Part shown: positions 9,512 through 18,274 of the stretch, one piece after another
How positions within the stretch are numbered: position 1 is the stretch's first letter
How the letters are laid out: every line of letters starts with the position of its first letter
Assembly (NCBI RefSeq): GCF_011300215.1
Contig: NZ_CP049866.1
Coordinates: 2,356,001-2,420,000 of the forward strand
DNA from: Nocardioides piscis
GTDB lineage: Bacteria; Actinomycetota; Actinomycetes; Propionibacteriales; Nocardioidaceae
Length of the DNA stretch: 64,000 nt
Reading direction: 5' to 3'
Position numbers and translations under genes: made by a program
The notes under the pieces: generated by a model
Told to the model about the DNA's origin: nothing
What the model saw: only the letters and a program-made list of their open reading frames with translations
The model's database searches: none

Positions 9512-10681
9512 GCAACGACCTCTACGAGCTCCTCGGTGTCGCGCGCGACGCCGACGCGGCGACCATCAAGAAGGCCTATCGCGGGCTCGCCCGCAAGCTC
9601 CACCCGGACGTCAATCCCGACCCCGCGACCCAGGAGCGGTTCAAGGAGGTCTCGCGCGCCTACGAGGTCCTCTCCGACCCTGCGAAGCGCGCAGCCTACG
9701 ACCGCGGTGGCGACCCGTTCGGGGGCGCCGGCGGCTTCGGGGCCGGCCAGGGGTTCTCCTTCACCGACATCATGGACGCCTTCTTCGGCCAGGGCGGCGG
9801 CGCTCCCGGGGGTGGCGGCCAGGGTCGTGGTCCCCGACAGCGCACCCGTCGGGGCAGGACGCGTTGATCCGGCTCGACGTCGAGCTGGCGGAGGCGGCCT
9901 TCGGCACGACCAAGGAGCTCAAGGTCGACACCGCGGTCGTCTGCGCGGCCTGCCACGGTGACGGAGCTGCCCCCGGCTCCACGCCGATCACGTGCGAGAC
10001 CTGTCGCGGTGCGGGCGAGGTGGCGCAGGTCCAGCGCTCCTTCCTCGGCGAGATCCGCACCCTGCGTGCCTGCGCGGCATGTCGCGGGTTCGGCCAGATC
10101 ATCCCCGATCCGTGCCGGGAGTGCTCGGGCGAGGGACGGGTCCGTTCGCGACGCAGCCTCAACGTCAAGATCCCGGCCGGCGTCGATCACGGCACGCGGG
10201 TCCAGCTCTCCGAGCAGGGCGAGGTCGGGCCCGGTGGCGGCCCGCCCGGAGACCTCTACGTCGAGATCCACGTCGAGCCGCACCCGATGTTCACCCGTCG
10301 CGGCAACGACCTCCACACCACGGTGTCGCTGCCGATGACCGCCGCCGCACTGGGCACCACCTTGACCCTGCCGCTGCTCGAGGCCGACCTCGAGCCGGGC
10401 GAGGACTCGGAGGTTCGCACCGACTACGACCTCGAGATCCGGCCCGGCACCCAGTCGGGGAGCGAGCAGCAGCTCCGCGGGTTCGGTGTGCCCGGACTGC
10501 GCGGTGGCCGCGGCGACCTGGTCGTCACCGTGATCGTCGACACTCCCACCCGCCTCGACGCCCGCCAGGAGGAGCTGCTGCGCGAGCTCGCTGCGATCCG
10601 CGGCGAGGAGACCCCGACGGCAACGCACAGTCGACGCAGAAGTCGGTCTTCGGGCGCCTCCGGGACGCGTTCCAGCACTGA
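9508..10681 (+). CDS. dnaJ: Chaperone DnaJ (DnaJ2 type), two one-base frameshifts in this sequence
   Basis: Hsp40 co-chaperone that stimulates DnaK; 391 residues when restored. The J domain (residues 1-70) carries the HPD motif in [11 protein letters not shown] Gly-rich linker follows, then four zinc-finger repeats ([32 protein letters not shown]). As written, the first frame stops at 9867. Adding a G to the run at 9851-9854 restores [14 protein letters not shown], and adding a G at 10619-10620 restores the actinobacterial C-terminus [17 protein letters not shown]. The GTG at 9508 overlaps the hrcA stop, and the restored stop overlaps the rsmE start. Confidence 0.9.
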
Positions 10682-11420
10682 TGTCGCTCCCGGTCCACCT
10701 CGTCGACGACCTGCGCGGCGCCGCCGTCGGCTCGACCGTCGAGGTGACCGGTGACGAGGCGCATCACGCGGTCGCCGTACGCCGTCTGCGGATCGGTGAA
10801 GAGGTGGTGCTGACCGACGGCGCCGGCCATCGCGTCGTCGGTGTCGTGGCCTCGACCGGCAAGCGGGTGTTCACGGCCACGGTCAGCTCGGCCGAGGTCG
10901 TCGCGCGCCCTGAGCCGTCCTTCACCGTCGTCCAGGCCCTGCCCAAGGGCGATCGTGGCGAGCTGGCTGCCGAGGTCCTGACCGAGATCGGCGTCGAGAC
11001 CATCGTCCCGTGGGCTGCCTCGCGGTCCGTGGCGGTCTGGAAGGGCGAGCGTGCCGTCAAGGCGCACGCGAAGTGGCAGGCAACAGCCCGCGAGGCTGCG
11101 AAGCAGTCACGCCGCTCGTGGTTGCCTTCGGTCGCCTCCTTGACGTCGACCGCCGAGGTGTCCGGCCTGATCGCTGCCGCCGACCTGGCGCTGGTCCTGC
11201 ACGAGGAGGCCACCACATCGCTGGCCTCGCTCACGCTGCCGACGGGCGGCGTGGTCGTCGTGGTCGTGGGTCCCGAGGGCGGTGTGTCGCCCGATGAGCT
11301 GGCGACCTTCGAGGCCGCGGGCGCCGTCGCCGTCCGGCTGGGAGCCGAGGTCCTGCGTACGTCGACCGCCGGGCTCGCCGCGGTCAGTGCCCTGCTGGCG
11401 CGAACCCCCGCTGGGACTGA
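10681..11420 (+). CDS. rsmE: 16S rRNA (uracil1498-N3)-methyltransferase RsmE, one-base frameshift at the C-terminus
   Basis: SPOUT-family methyltransferase that modifies U1498 of 16S rRNA; 246 residues when restored. An N-terminal PUA-like domain (GDEAHHAVAVRRL) precedes the SPOUT knot with VGPEGGVSPDE and LGAEVLRTSTAG. As written, the frame slips after LLARTP and reads on to 11532, across the 3' end of the convergent lipoprotein gene. Adding one C to the five-C run at 11405-11409 restores the usual ending LLARTPRWD and a TGA at 11418-11420. The ATG overlaps the restored dnaJ stop by one base. Confidence 0.9.
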
Positions 11421-11441
11421 GTCGTCGCGCGTTGGCCCCGG

Positions 11442-12377
11442 CTACTCGACGGTGAAGTCCTTGGTGTCCTCGTCGGGGCCGGAGCCCTCGGTCCCACCCG
11501 ACGGGTCGGCGGTGCGGGCCAGGAAGGTGTAGTCGCCCGCCTCGAGGTCGGAGATGTCGATCGTCCCCTCCCACGGATAGAGCTTGCCCATCCATCCCTC
11601 GGCGGTCACGAAGCCGTCCAGCACGACCTCCTCGCCGCGGAGGATCTCCCACGGCACCGTGGCCTCGTAGGTGCTGGCCACGCCGCTGATGGCGAGCTCG
11701 TCGTCGGAGACCGTCGACCCCTGCTCTGGTGAGGTGATGTTGACGAGGCTCGAGACGCGCAGCTGCTTGTCGTTCGTGTAGGGCGATTCGGTGCTGAGGC
11801 CGAAGAGCCGCGCGTCAGTGCCTGCACGGGCGAACTGGACGGGCACCCGCTCCTGCTGCACACCCTGGAGCGTGTAGACCAGCTGCTGGATCGCGAGCCG
11901 GGCCGACCTCTTGGACATGCCGTCGGGCCGCTCGGTGAATCCGTCGCCGGCGACCTGTACGAGCAGGACGCCGTCGGTCGCGGACACCGACAGCTCCATC
12001 GCGGGCCACAGGGTGCGGTAGTCGGGGTCGAGCGTGTCGCCGGCGACCAGCATCGCGGTGGCCTCCTGCAGCGGGTTGTCGCTCGGGACGCTGCGGAACT
12101 CCCGGAACAACCGGGGTCCGCGCGTGGTGTCGCCGACGAAGTAGAGGGGGACGGTCACCTGCTCGGCAGCGTCGTCCGGGCTCGGCTCGGACGGTTGTGG
12201 CTCCTCGGACGCCGCGCCGGTCTCGTCGTCGGGAGAGGGGGACGTCGTCTCCCCGGCGGGCGACGGATCGGGGTCCGGCGTCACCTCGTCGCTGCAGGCA
12301 GCCAGGCTCGTCAGCACGACGCCGAGCGAGAGGGCGGTGGCCAGCCGGCGGCGAAGGGTGGCGGAGGGGGAAGTCAT
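11442..12377 (-). CDS. GerMN/Gmad2 domain lipoprotein
   Basis: 311-residue secreted lipoprotein. A signal peptide ends in the lipobox LAAC (Cys near residue 27), followed by an Asp/Ser/Pro-rich spacer to about residue 70. Next comes a GerMN-like domain (VTVPLYFVGDTTRGPRLFRE), and the C-terminal beta domain (ITSPEQGSTVSDDELAISG to the end) resembles the Gmad2 immunoglobulin-like module of Gram-positive envelope proteins. ATG at 12377 is chosen because a TACCGT hexamer lies 7 bases before it. Function is unknown. Confidence 0.82.
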   Translation of the reverse strand: MTSPSATLRRRLATALSLGVVLTSLAACSDEVTPDPDPSPAGETTSPSPDDETGAASEEPQPSEPSPDDAAEQVTVPLYFVGDTTRGPRLFREFRSVPSDNPLQEATAMLVAGDTLDPDYRTLWPAMELSVSATDGVLLVQVAGDGFTERPDGMSKRSARLAIQQLVYTLQGVQQERVPVQFARAGTDARLFGLSTESPYTNDKQLRVSSLVNITSPEQGSTVSDDELAISGVASTYEATVPWEILRGEEVVLDGFVTAEGWMGKLYPWEGTIDISDLEAGDYTFLARTADPSGGTEGSGPDEDTKDFTVE

Positions 12378-12384
12378 GTGGTTC

Positions 12385-12390
12385 ACGGTA
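12385..12390 (-). promoter_or_regulatory. -10 element of a leaderless promoter (GerMN lipoprotein)
   Basis: Minus-strand TACCGT, 7 bases before ATG 12377. It is divergent from the hinT promoter. Confidence 0.5.
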
Positions 12391-12439
12391 GTGGGACGTG
12401 CCTGCCGGACATTCGGTTACACGCCGCCGCCGAGCGATC

Positions 12440-12445
12440 TAGTCT
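12440..12445 (+). promoter_or_regulatory. -10 element of a leaderless promoter (hinT)
   Basis: TAGTCT followed by 6 bases and the hinT ATG at 12452. No ribosome-binding site is visible. Confidence 0.65.
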
Positions 12446-12451
12446 GGGCCC

Positions 12452-12808
12452 ATGACAGCGCCCGAGTGCCCCGACGACTGCGTCTTCTGCAAGATCGTCG
12501 CCGGTGACATCCCTGCGGAGATCGTCCACGCAGGCGAGTCGACACTCGCCTTCCGTGACACCAACCCGCAGGCCCCCACCCACGTGCTCGTCGTCTCGCG
12601 CAGCCACTACGAAACAGCCGCCGAGCTGGCGCACCACGAGCCGATGAGCGCGGCCGAGATGCTCGTCGTGGCTGGCAAGGTGGCCGAGCAGGAGGGCATG
12701 GCGGGCTATCGGATGGTGTTCAACACCGGTCGTGAAGGTGGTCAGGTCGTGCCGCACGCCCACCTCCACGTGCTGGGTGGACGCTCCATGGGTTGGCCGC
12801 CGGGTTGA
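12452..12808 (+). CDS. hinT: HIT family nucleotide-binding hydrolase (HinT-like)
   Basis: 118-residue histidine-triad protein. HinT enzymes hydrolyse aminoacyl- and phosphoramidate-linked AMP. CVFCKIVAGDIPA at the N-terminus and the catalytic triad segment PHAHLHVLGG near the C-terminus are both intact, and the length matches the family. A TAGTCT -10 element 6 bases before the ATG, with no ribosome site, indicates a leaderless message. Across actinobacteria hinT follows rsmE; here a divergent lipoprotein gene separates them. Confidence 0.93.
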   Translation: MTAPECPDDCVFCKIVAGDIPAEIVHAGESTLAFRDTNPQAPTHVLVVSRSHYETAAELAHHEPMSAAEMLVVAGKVAEQEGMAGYRMVFNTGREGGQVVPHAHLHVLGGRSMGWPPG

Positions 12809-12826
12809 GGCCCAGCCCCGAGGCGA

Positions 12827-14623
12827 TCAGCTGACGGGCAGGTCCCGCGCCGCCTGGACGACCTGGTCCCAGGTCACCGACCGGTGCTCGTGCGCGTGCG
12901 CAAGCACGGCGAGGGCCTGACGTCGCGCCACCGGATCGAGGTCGCCGCCCAGCCGGTCCAGGACCAGCAGGCGGTATGGCCGGCTCAGCCCGCCGAGCAG
13001 CTCACGTGCGGCGTCCTGGAGATCTCGGAGCATCGCGGCTGTCCACGACGTCCCGGGGGCCAGCACGACCGCCGCTCCGACGACGCGACCCAGGCGCTGG
13101 TCGGTCGTCTCGAAGGAGTCTGCATCGGCGACGAACGGCTGGTCGAGCAGCACGTCGCGGACCTCGTTGAGCGACACCAGCTGGCCAGAGACGGTGATCA
13201 CCTCGTCGACGCGGCCGAGGAACTCGATCTGACCGGTCGGTGTCAGTCGAGCCAGGTCGCCGGTGGCATAGAAGCCCGGGTGACGCTCCCAGTGATAGGA
13301 CGTCGGATCGGTGCCCTCCGGAGCCTCGACGTCACGCAGCAAGCCGGGCCAGGGTCGCAGCATCGCCCACTCGCCGGCCTCGCCCGGAGCGACGGGGCTG
13401 CCGTCGGTCCCGAGGATGATGAAGCCGGCGGCGGGCATCCGATCGTCCACGGGGCGGTCGGAGGTCACCACGCCGCCCAGCTCGAGCTGCCCCCACGCGT
13501 CGGCGAGCGCGACCTCGTCACCCAGGACCTCGCCGAGCCAGGCGCGCAGGTCGGGGTCGAGCCGGTCACCGATGGTGGTCAGTCGACGCAGCGAGCCTGT
13601 GCTGCCGGTCGGCGTCAGGGACCAGCTCCTCAGCGCCCGCACGATCGACGGCGAGGTGAGCATCGCGGTGACGTCGTAGCGCTCGATGATCTGCCAGGTC
13701 CGGGCAGGATCGGGGATGTCGAGGGTGCCCTCGTACATGACCGTTCTCGCGCCCGCCAGCAACGGACCCACCACCCCGTGAGCCTGGGCGCCCAGCCACG
13801 CGATGTCGGCTGCTCCCCAGAAGACGTCGCCGTCGCCGAGGGAATGGAGGTGGTTGGCCAGGGCGACCACCGCGAGGTTGGCGGTGCCGAGGCGGATGGC
13901 CACGGGATGGCCCCGGCGGTTGGCCAGGTGGACGCACGCCACGGGATGGGCGGCCGCGACGCTGACCGGAGCCCCGCCTGAGGGGTCGGCGTTGCCGACC
14001 AGGTCGTCATACCAGCGGTCGCCCTCGTACCAGTCGACCTGGATGCCGGTCCGACGTACGACGACGGTGTGCTCGACACCGCTGCTGGCCTCCAGTGCCT
14101 CGTCGAGGCGTGCCTTGAGGGGCAGGATCGCGCCGTGCCGCCAGCCCCCGTCCTGCGTGAGGATGACCTGGGGGCGGAAGTCGTCGACGCGGATGGCCAA
14201 AGCCTCGACCGGGAGGGCGACCGGGATGACGGTGTACTCGGCGCCCGTGCGGGCGCAGGCCATCATCGCCACCACGGTCTCGGGCACCCAGCCCAGGTGC
14301 AGCGCGACGCGACCGCCCGGTCCGACGCCGAGCTCGCGCAGGCCCGCGGCGAGACGTTCGACCTGGGCGTGCAGCTCGCGGTAGGTGAGGACACGCCGCT
14401 CGCCGGGCTCGCCCTCCCACAGGATCGCCTCCCGGTCGCCGTGGTCGTCGAGATGCCGGTCGATGCAGTTGACCGAGAGGTTGAGGCTGCCGCCGACGAA
14501 CCAGTCGTGCAGCGGCGGACGGGACCGGAACAGCTCGGTGAACGGTGTGTCCCACACGAGGGCCTCGGCGATGTCAGACCACCGCGCGAGGTAGGAGTCC
14601 ATCGTCGGGTCCGGCTCAGGCAT
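12827..14623 (-). CDS. Acetyl/acetoacetyl-CoA synthetase-like protein with degenerate catalytic motifs
   Basis: 598-residue protein with the overall layout of the acetyl-CoA synthetase family: an N-terminal cap (YLARWSDIAEALVWDTPFTE), GRVALHLGWVPETVVAMMAC, and GFYATGDLAR with GRVDEVITVSG. Key motifs are eroded. The ATP P-loop (normally TSGTTGxPKG) reads LANRRGHPVAIRLG near residue 231. The WWQTE-like motif reads DAWGQLELGG near residue 375. The C-terminal catalytic lysine region (normally PKTxSGKxxR) reads GGDLDPVARRQA. A catalytically dead or altered enzyme is therefore likely, though untested. ATG 14623 overlaps the end of the upstream iclR gene by 8 bases, so translation is coupled. Confidence 0.75.
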   Translation of the reverse strand: MPEPDPTMDSYLARWSDIAEALVWDTPFTELFRSRPPLHDWFVGGSLNLSVNCIDRHLDDHGDREAILWEGEPGERRVLTYRELHAQVERLAAGLRELGVGPGGRVALHLGWVPETVVAMMACARTGAEYTVIPVALPVEALAIRVDDFRPQVILTQDGGWRHGAILPLKARLDEALEASSGVEHTVVVRRTGIQVDWYEGDRWYDDLVGNADPSGGAPVSVAAAHPVACVHLANRRGHPVAIRLGTANLAVVALANHLHSLGDGDVFWGAADIAWLGAQAHGVVGPLLAGARTVMYEGTLDIPDPARTWQIIERYDVTAMLTSPSIVRALRSWSLTPTGSTGSLRRLTTIGDRLDPDLRAWLGEVLGDEVALADAWGQLELGGVVTSDRPVDDRMPAAGFIILGTDGSPVAPGEAGEWAMLRPWPGLLRDVEAPEGTDPTSYHWERHPGFYATGDLARLTPTGQIEFLGRVDEVITVSGQLVSLNEVRDVLLDQPFVADADSFETTDQRLGRVVGAAVVLAPGTSWTAAMLRDLQDAARELLGGLSRPYRLLVLDRLGGDLDPVARRQALAVLAHAHEHRSVTWDQVVQAARDLPVS

Positions 14624-15356
14624 GACCGAGGGTCCTTCCTGCGGCCGCCGCGGCCCGCGTGAGGTGCTTGGCCACCTCGTCCAGCCGCTCCGTGCCGGCT
14701 CCCTGTGGGACGGTCGCGGCGAGCGCGGCGACCGGGCCCTCGGTGGCGTCGTGCACGACGACAGCCAGCTCGTCGTGCGGATCTGCGAGGAAGGGCGCCG
14801 CCGCCCAGGTCGCCCGCATCTCGTCGGGATCGCCGTCCAGCCCCGGAGCATGGGCAGCGAGGCACTGGCGCCAGAGATCGTCACCCGAGCGCGCGGCCAG
14901 GATCCGCCCCGCTGAGGTCGAGAGGGCGTCCGTGACGCGGTGGCTGTCGCGGTAGGGGCCGCCGTCGCCGGCGTCGATGCGATCGACGTAGACCACCGAC
15001 TCGCGCACGAGGACGGCGACATGGATGGTCGTCTGGAGGGTGTCGCGCAGCGAGACGAGGTAGGGCGAAAGTGCACCGAGGATCGGGAGTCGGCCCAGGT
15101 AGCGCTGGGACAGGCGGGTCACCTCAGGGCCGAGGCTGTAGCGCGAGGACCGCGGGTTCTGCTCGACGAGGTCTGCGAGGACAAGCGACCGCAGCAGTCG
15201 GTGGGCGGTGGGCACCGAGAGCCCCGATCTCTCGGCGAGGTCGGTCAGCTGCTGGTAGGCGGGTCCGTCGGCGAGCAGGTCGAGCAGCCGCACCGCGTTG
15301 CGCACGGTCCCCAGTGTGCCGCGCACCTCAGGAGGTTCGGCCCGGCTCTCGCTCAT
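14616..15356 (-). CDS. IclR family transcriptional regulator
   Basis: 246-residue regulator. The N-terminal winged HTH (LTDLAERSGLSVPTAHRLLR, residues about 42-61) is followed by the IclR effector domain with STSAGRILAA. IclR proteins usually sense small carboxylic or aromatic acids. ATG 15356 has an AAGGAA ribosome site 4-5 bases away, and a possible start further upstream lacks one. It is divergent from the livG operon, and an inverted repeat lies between that promoter's -35 and -10, so the operon is its likely target. It is co-transcribed with the degenerate synthetase-like gene. Confidence 0.9.
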   Translation of the reverse strand: MSESRAEPPEVRGTLGTVRNAVRLLDLLADGPAYQQLTDLAERSGLSVPTAHRLLRSLVLADLVEQNPRSSRYSLGPEVTRLSQRYLGRLPILGALSPYLVSLRDTLQTTIHVAVLVRESVVYVDRIDAGDGGPYRDSHRVTDALSTSAGRILAARSGDDLWRQCLAAHAPGLDGDPDEMRATWAAAPFLADPHDELAVVVHDATEGPVAALAATVPQGAGTERLDEVAKHLTRAAAAAGRTLGHA

Positions 15357-15404
15357 CGATTTCCTTCCGCTTATGTGGCGGGCTGAGGGTATCACCGGAG
15401 TCTG

Positions 15405-15449
15405 CTTTCAAAATGAAGGGTTGCGTTTCCATATAGTGGAATCTAAGGT
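15405..15449 (+). promoter_or_regulatory. livG operon promoter with embedded palindromes, likely IclR operator
   Basis: -35 TTGCGT (15421-15426), an exact 17-base spacer, and -10 TAAGGT (15444-15449). The spacer holds the inverted repeat TTCCA-TATAG-TGGAA (15427-15441). A second, weaker palindrome, CTTTCA-AAA-TGAAGG, lies at 15405-15419 towards the divergent iclR gene. Repeats of the TTCCA/TGGAA type are typical of IclR-family sites. Binding is inferred. Confidence 0.7.
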
Positions 15450-15485
15450 GAGTCCCAGGTCACACCTGCCACCAGGAGGAAACTC

Positions 15486-16331
15486 GTGCTCGATCGGGCA
15501 TACCGCTTCGACCTCAACTCCAGCCGGATGCCCGAGGGCGAGCCGCTCCTCGAGGTCAGCGACGTCTCCCTGCGCTTCGGCGGCATCCGCGCGCTCTCGG
15601 ACATCTCCTTCACCGTGCGGCAGGGAGACGTCCACTCCGTGATCGGTCCCAACGGCGCAGGCAAGTCCAGCCTGCTCAACTGCATCAGCGGCCTCTACCG
15701 CCCGCAGGAGGGACGCATCACGCTGCACACGGCCGGCGACGACGGCTCGCGGCGCGAGCACCAGCTCGTGCGCGCCAAGCCGCACCAGATCGCCCGGCTC
15801 GGTGTCGCCCGCTCCTTCCAGAACATCGAGCTGTTCGGGCACCTCACCGTGCTGGAGAACCTCATGCTCGGCCGACACATCCACATGAAGCACCGGCTCC
15901 TGCCGGCGTTCGTCTGGTTCGGTCCGGCCCGGAAGCAGGAGATCGCCCACCGTGAGTTCGTGGAAGAGGTCGTCGACCTGCTCCAGCTCCAGGCCTACCG
16001 GCACTCGCCGGTCGGTGCGCTGGCCTACGGGATCCAGAAGCGGGTGGAGCTGGGACGGGCCCTGTGCATCGAGCCCGGGCTGCTGCTGATCGACGAGCCG
16101 ATGGCCGGCATGAACGCTGAGGAGAAGGAGGACATGGCCCGCTACGTCCTCGACGTCAACGAGCTCCGCGGGGTGACGGTGATGTTGATCGAGCACGACA
16201 TGGGTGTCGTGATGGACATCTCCGACCGGGTCAGCGTGCTCGACTTCGGCAAGCTGATCGGTGACGGGACACCCGAGGAGGTCCGCCGCAACGACGACGT
16301 CGTCGCGGCCTACCTGGGAGCAGACGCATGA
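15486..16331 (+). CDS. livG: Branched-chain-type ABC transporter ATP-binding protein (LivG-like)
   Basis: 281-residue ATPase of a HAAT-type (branched-chain amino acid/amide) importer. Walker A is GPNGAGKSS (about residues 58-66), the signature is the LivG-typical LAYGIQKRVELGRAL, and Walker B is LLLIDEPMAGMN. A 20-residue N-terminal extension precedes the usual start of the domain. GTG 15486 has the ribosome site AGGAGGAAA. First gene of a seven-gene operon that also encodes two CoA ligases; its stop overlaps the next start (ATGA). Confidence 0.92.
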   Translation: MLDRAYRFDLNSSRMPEGEPLLEVSDVSLRFGGIRALSDISFTVRQGDVHSVIGPNGAGKSSLLNCISGLYRPQEGRITLHTAGDDGSRREHQLVRAKPHQIARLGVARSFQNIELFGHLTVLENLMLGRHIHMKHRLLPAFVWFGPARKQEIAHREFVEEVVDLLQLQAYRHSPVGALAYGIQKRVELGRALCIEPGLLLIDEPMAGMNAEEKEDMARYVLDVNELRGVTVMLIEHDMGVVMDISDRVSVLDFGKLIGDGTPEEVRRNDDVVAAYLGADA

Positions 16332-18274
16332 GCCTTGTGGACGAGACCTTCCCACGGCTGCTGGCCCGGCAGGTGCAGACCCGGCCGACCGCGGTTGCCC
16401 TGCAGGAGAAGCTCTACGGCATCTGGCAGCCCATCACCTGGCAGGAATATGCCGACCGCGTGCGCGACTTCGGTCACGGGCTGGCATCGCTGGGGGTCGG
16501 GCGGGGCGACATGGTCGCCGTGCTGGGTGACAACCGACCCGAGTGGCTGATCGCTGAGCTGGCAGCCCAGTCGATCGGTGCGGCCGTGGTCGGCATCTAC
16601 CCGACCAGCCTGGACGAGGAGATCGTGCACGTGCTCACCACCGCGCGGACCCGGGTCGTGGTGGCCGAGGACCAGGAGCAGGTCGACAAGCTGCTCAAGA
16701 TCAAGTCGCTCGCTCCCGACCTCGAGCACGTTGTCTTCTACGACCCCCACGGGCTCGAGTCCTACACCCAGGACTGGTTGTTGCCCTTCGGGGAGGTCGA
16801 GCAGGCAGGTCGCAGCTGGGGAGCCGAGCACCCTGGCTGGTTCGCCGAGCAGGTCGAGGCGGGATCACCCGACGACGTCGCCGTGGTCTGCACGACGTCC
16901 GGCACCACGTCGCGGCCCAAGCTCGGACAGCTCTCGCACCGCAACCTGCTGTCCATGGCGGAGAGCCTGGTGTCCATCGACCCGCTCGGGCCCAAGGACC
17001 GCTTCGTGTCGTTCCTGCCGCTGGCCTGGATCGGCGAGCAGATGATCGCCGTCGCGTGCGGGCTGGCTCAAGGCTTGACGCTGTCGTTCCCCGAGGACGC
17101 CTCGACCCAGCGCAGCGACCTGCGAGAGATCGGGCCGCACGTGATGTTCAGCCCGCCGCGCATCTGGGAGTCGATGCTCTCCGACGTCCAGGTGCGCATC
17201 GACGAGGCGGGGTGGCTCAAGCGCAAGGTGTTCGGACTCGGCTATGCCGTGGGAGACCGGGTCGCGGCCAAGCGACTGCGTGGCAAGCGCCCCAGCCTGG
17301 CGGATCGCGGCCTGCTCGTCCTTGCGGACTGGTTCGCCCTGGCACCGGTGCGCAACCAGCTGGGGCTGACCCGGATCCAGCGGGCCTACACCGGTGGCGC
17401 ACCGCTCGGACCCGACGTCTTCAGCTTCTTCCACGCCATCGGGGTCAACCTCAAGCAGATCTACGGTCAGACCGAGATCTGCGGCCTCGCGGTCGTGCAC
17501 GTCGACGACGACATCCGCTTCCACAGCGTCGGCGTCCCCATTCCGGGGTGTGAGCTGCGGATCAGCGACGACGGCGAGATCCAGCTCCGCTCGCCCGCCG
17601 TCTTCCAGGGCTACGTCGGCAACCCCGAGGCGACAGCCGAGGCGATGACCGAGGACGGCTGGCTGCGCACGGGCGACGCCGGCTATCTCGACGAAGGCCA
17701 GCTGGTCGTCATCGACCGTGCCAAGGACGTCCAGACAACGCCCACCGGCACCCGCTTCTCCAGCGCCTTCATCGAGAACAAGCTCAAGTTCAGCCCCTAC
17801 ATCGAGGAAGCGGTCGTCTTCGGCACCGCGGAGATCGTGGCGATGATCGTGATCGACCCCAACACGGTCGGCTCCTGGGCCGAGGGTGAGCACCTGACCT
17901 ACACGACCTTCACCGACCTGGCCGGCAAGCCCGAGACCTATCGGCTCATCGCCGACGAGGTGCACCGCGCCAACGTCGACCTCCCGGAGGAGATCCGCGT
18001 GCGCCGTTTCATGTTGCTGTTCAAGCAGCTCGACCCGGACGACGACGAGATCACCCGCACCCGCAAGGTCCGCCGCAACGTCATCGTCGAGCGCTACGCC
18101 GACCTGATCGCCGCCTTGGGGCGCGGTGATGACCGAGTGTCCATCACGAACACCGTCGCCTACCAGGACGGCACCGTCGCGAAGCGGGAGATCGACATCG
18201 CCATCTTCGACCTCGCCGACCACCAACCCTCCGAGAACAGCAAGTCACGCCCGGTCTGGAGCACACGTCGATGA
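16328..18274 (+). CDS. AMP-dependent acyl-CoA synthetase (FadD-like) within the ABC transporter operon
   Basis: 648-residue adenylate-forming ligase related to long-chain acyl-CoA synthetases. The ATP motif reads TSGTTSRPKLGQLSH (about residue 190), a variant in which two glycines of TSGTTGxPKG are replaced. IYGQTE, GWLRTGDAGY and a C-terminal RTRKVRRNVI are present, so activity is plausible. It lies between the livG and livH genes with four-base overlaps on both sides. This suggests that the imported compound is a carboxylic acid converted to its CoA thioester on entry; that coupling is inferred. Confidence 0.9.
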   Translation: MSLVDETFPRLLARQVQTRPTAVALQEKLYGIWQPITWQEYADRVRDFGHGLASLGVGRGDMVAVLGDNRPEWLIAELAAQSIGAAVVGIYPTSLDEEIVHVLTTARTRVVVAEDQEQVDKLLKIKSLAPDLEHVVFYDPHGLESYTQDWLLPFGEVEQAGRSWGAEHPGWFAEQVEAGSPDDVAVVCTTSGTTSRPKLGQLSHRNLLSMAESLVSIDPLGPKDRFVSFLPLAWIGEQMIAVACGLAQGLTLSFPEDASTQRSDLREIGPHVMFSPPRIWESMLSDVQVRIDEAGWLKRKVFGLGYAVGDRVAAKRLRGKRPSLADRGLLVLADWFALAPVRNQLGLTRIQRAYTGGAPLGPDVFSFFHAIGVNLKQIYGQTEICGLAVVHVDDDIRFHSVGVPIPGCELRISDDGEIQLRSPAVFQGYVGNPEATAEAMTEDGWLRTGDAGYLDEGQLVVIDRAKDVQTTPTGTRFSSAFIENKLKFSPYIEEAVVFGTAEIVAMIVIDPNTVGSWAEGEHLTYTTFTDLAGKPETYRLIADEVHRANVDLPEEIRVRRFMLLFKQLDPDDDEITRTRKVRRNVIVERYADLIAALGRGDDRVSITNTVAYQDGTVAKREIDIAIFDLADHQPSENSKSRPVWSTRR

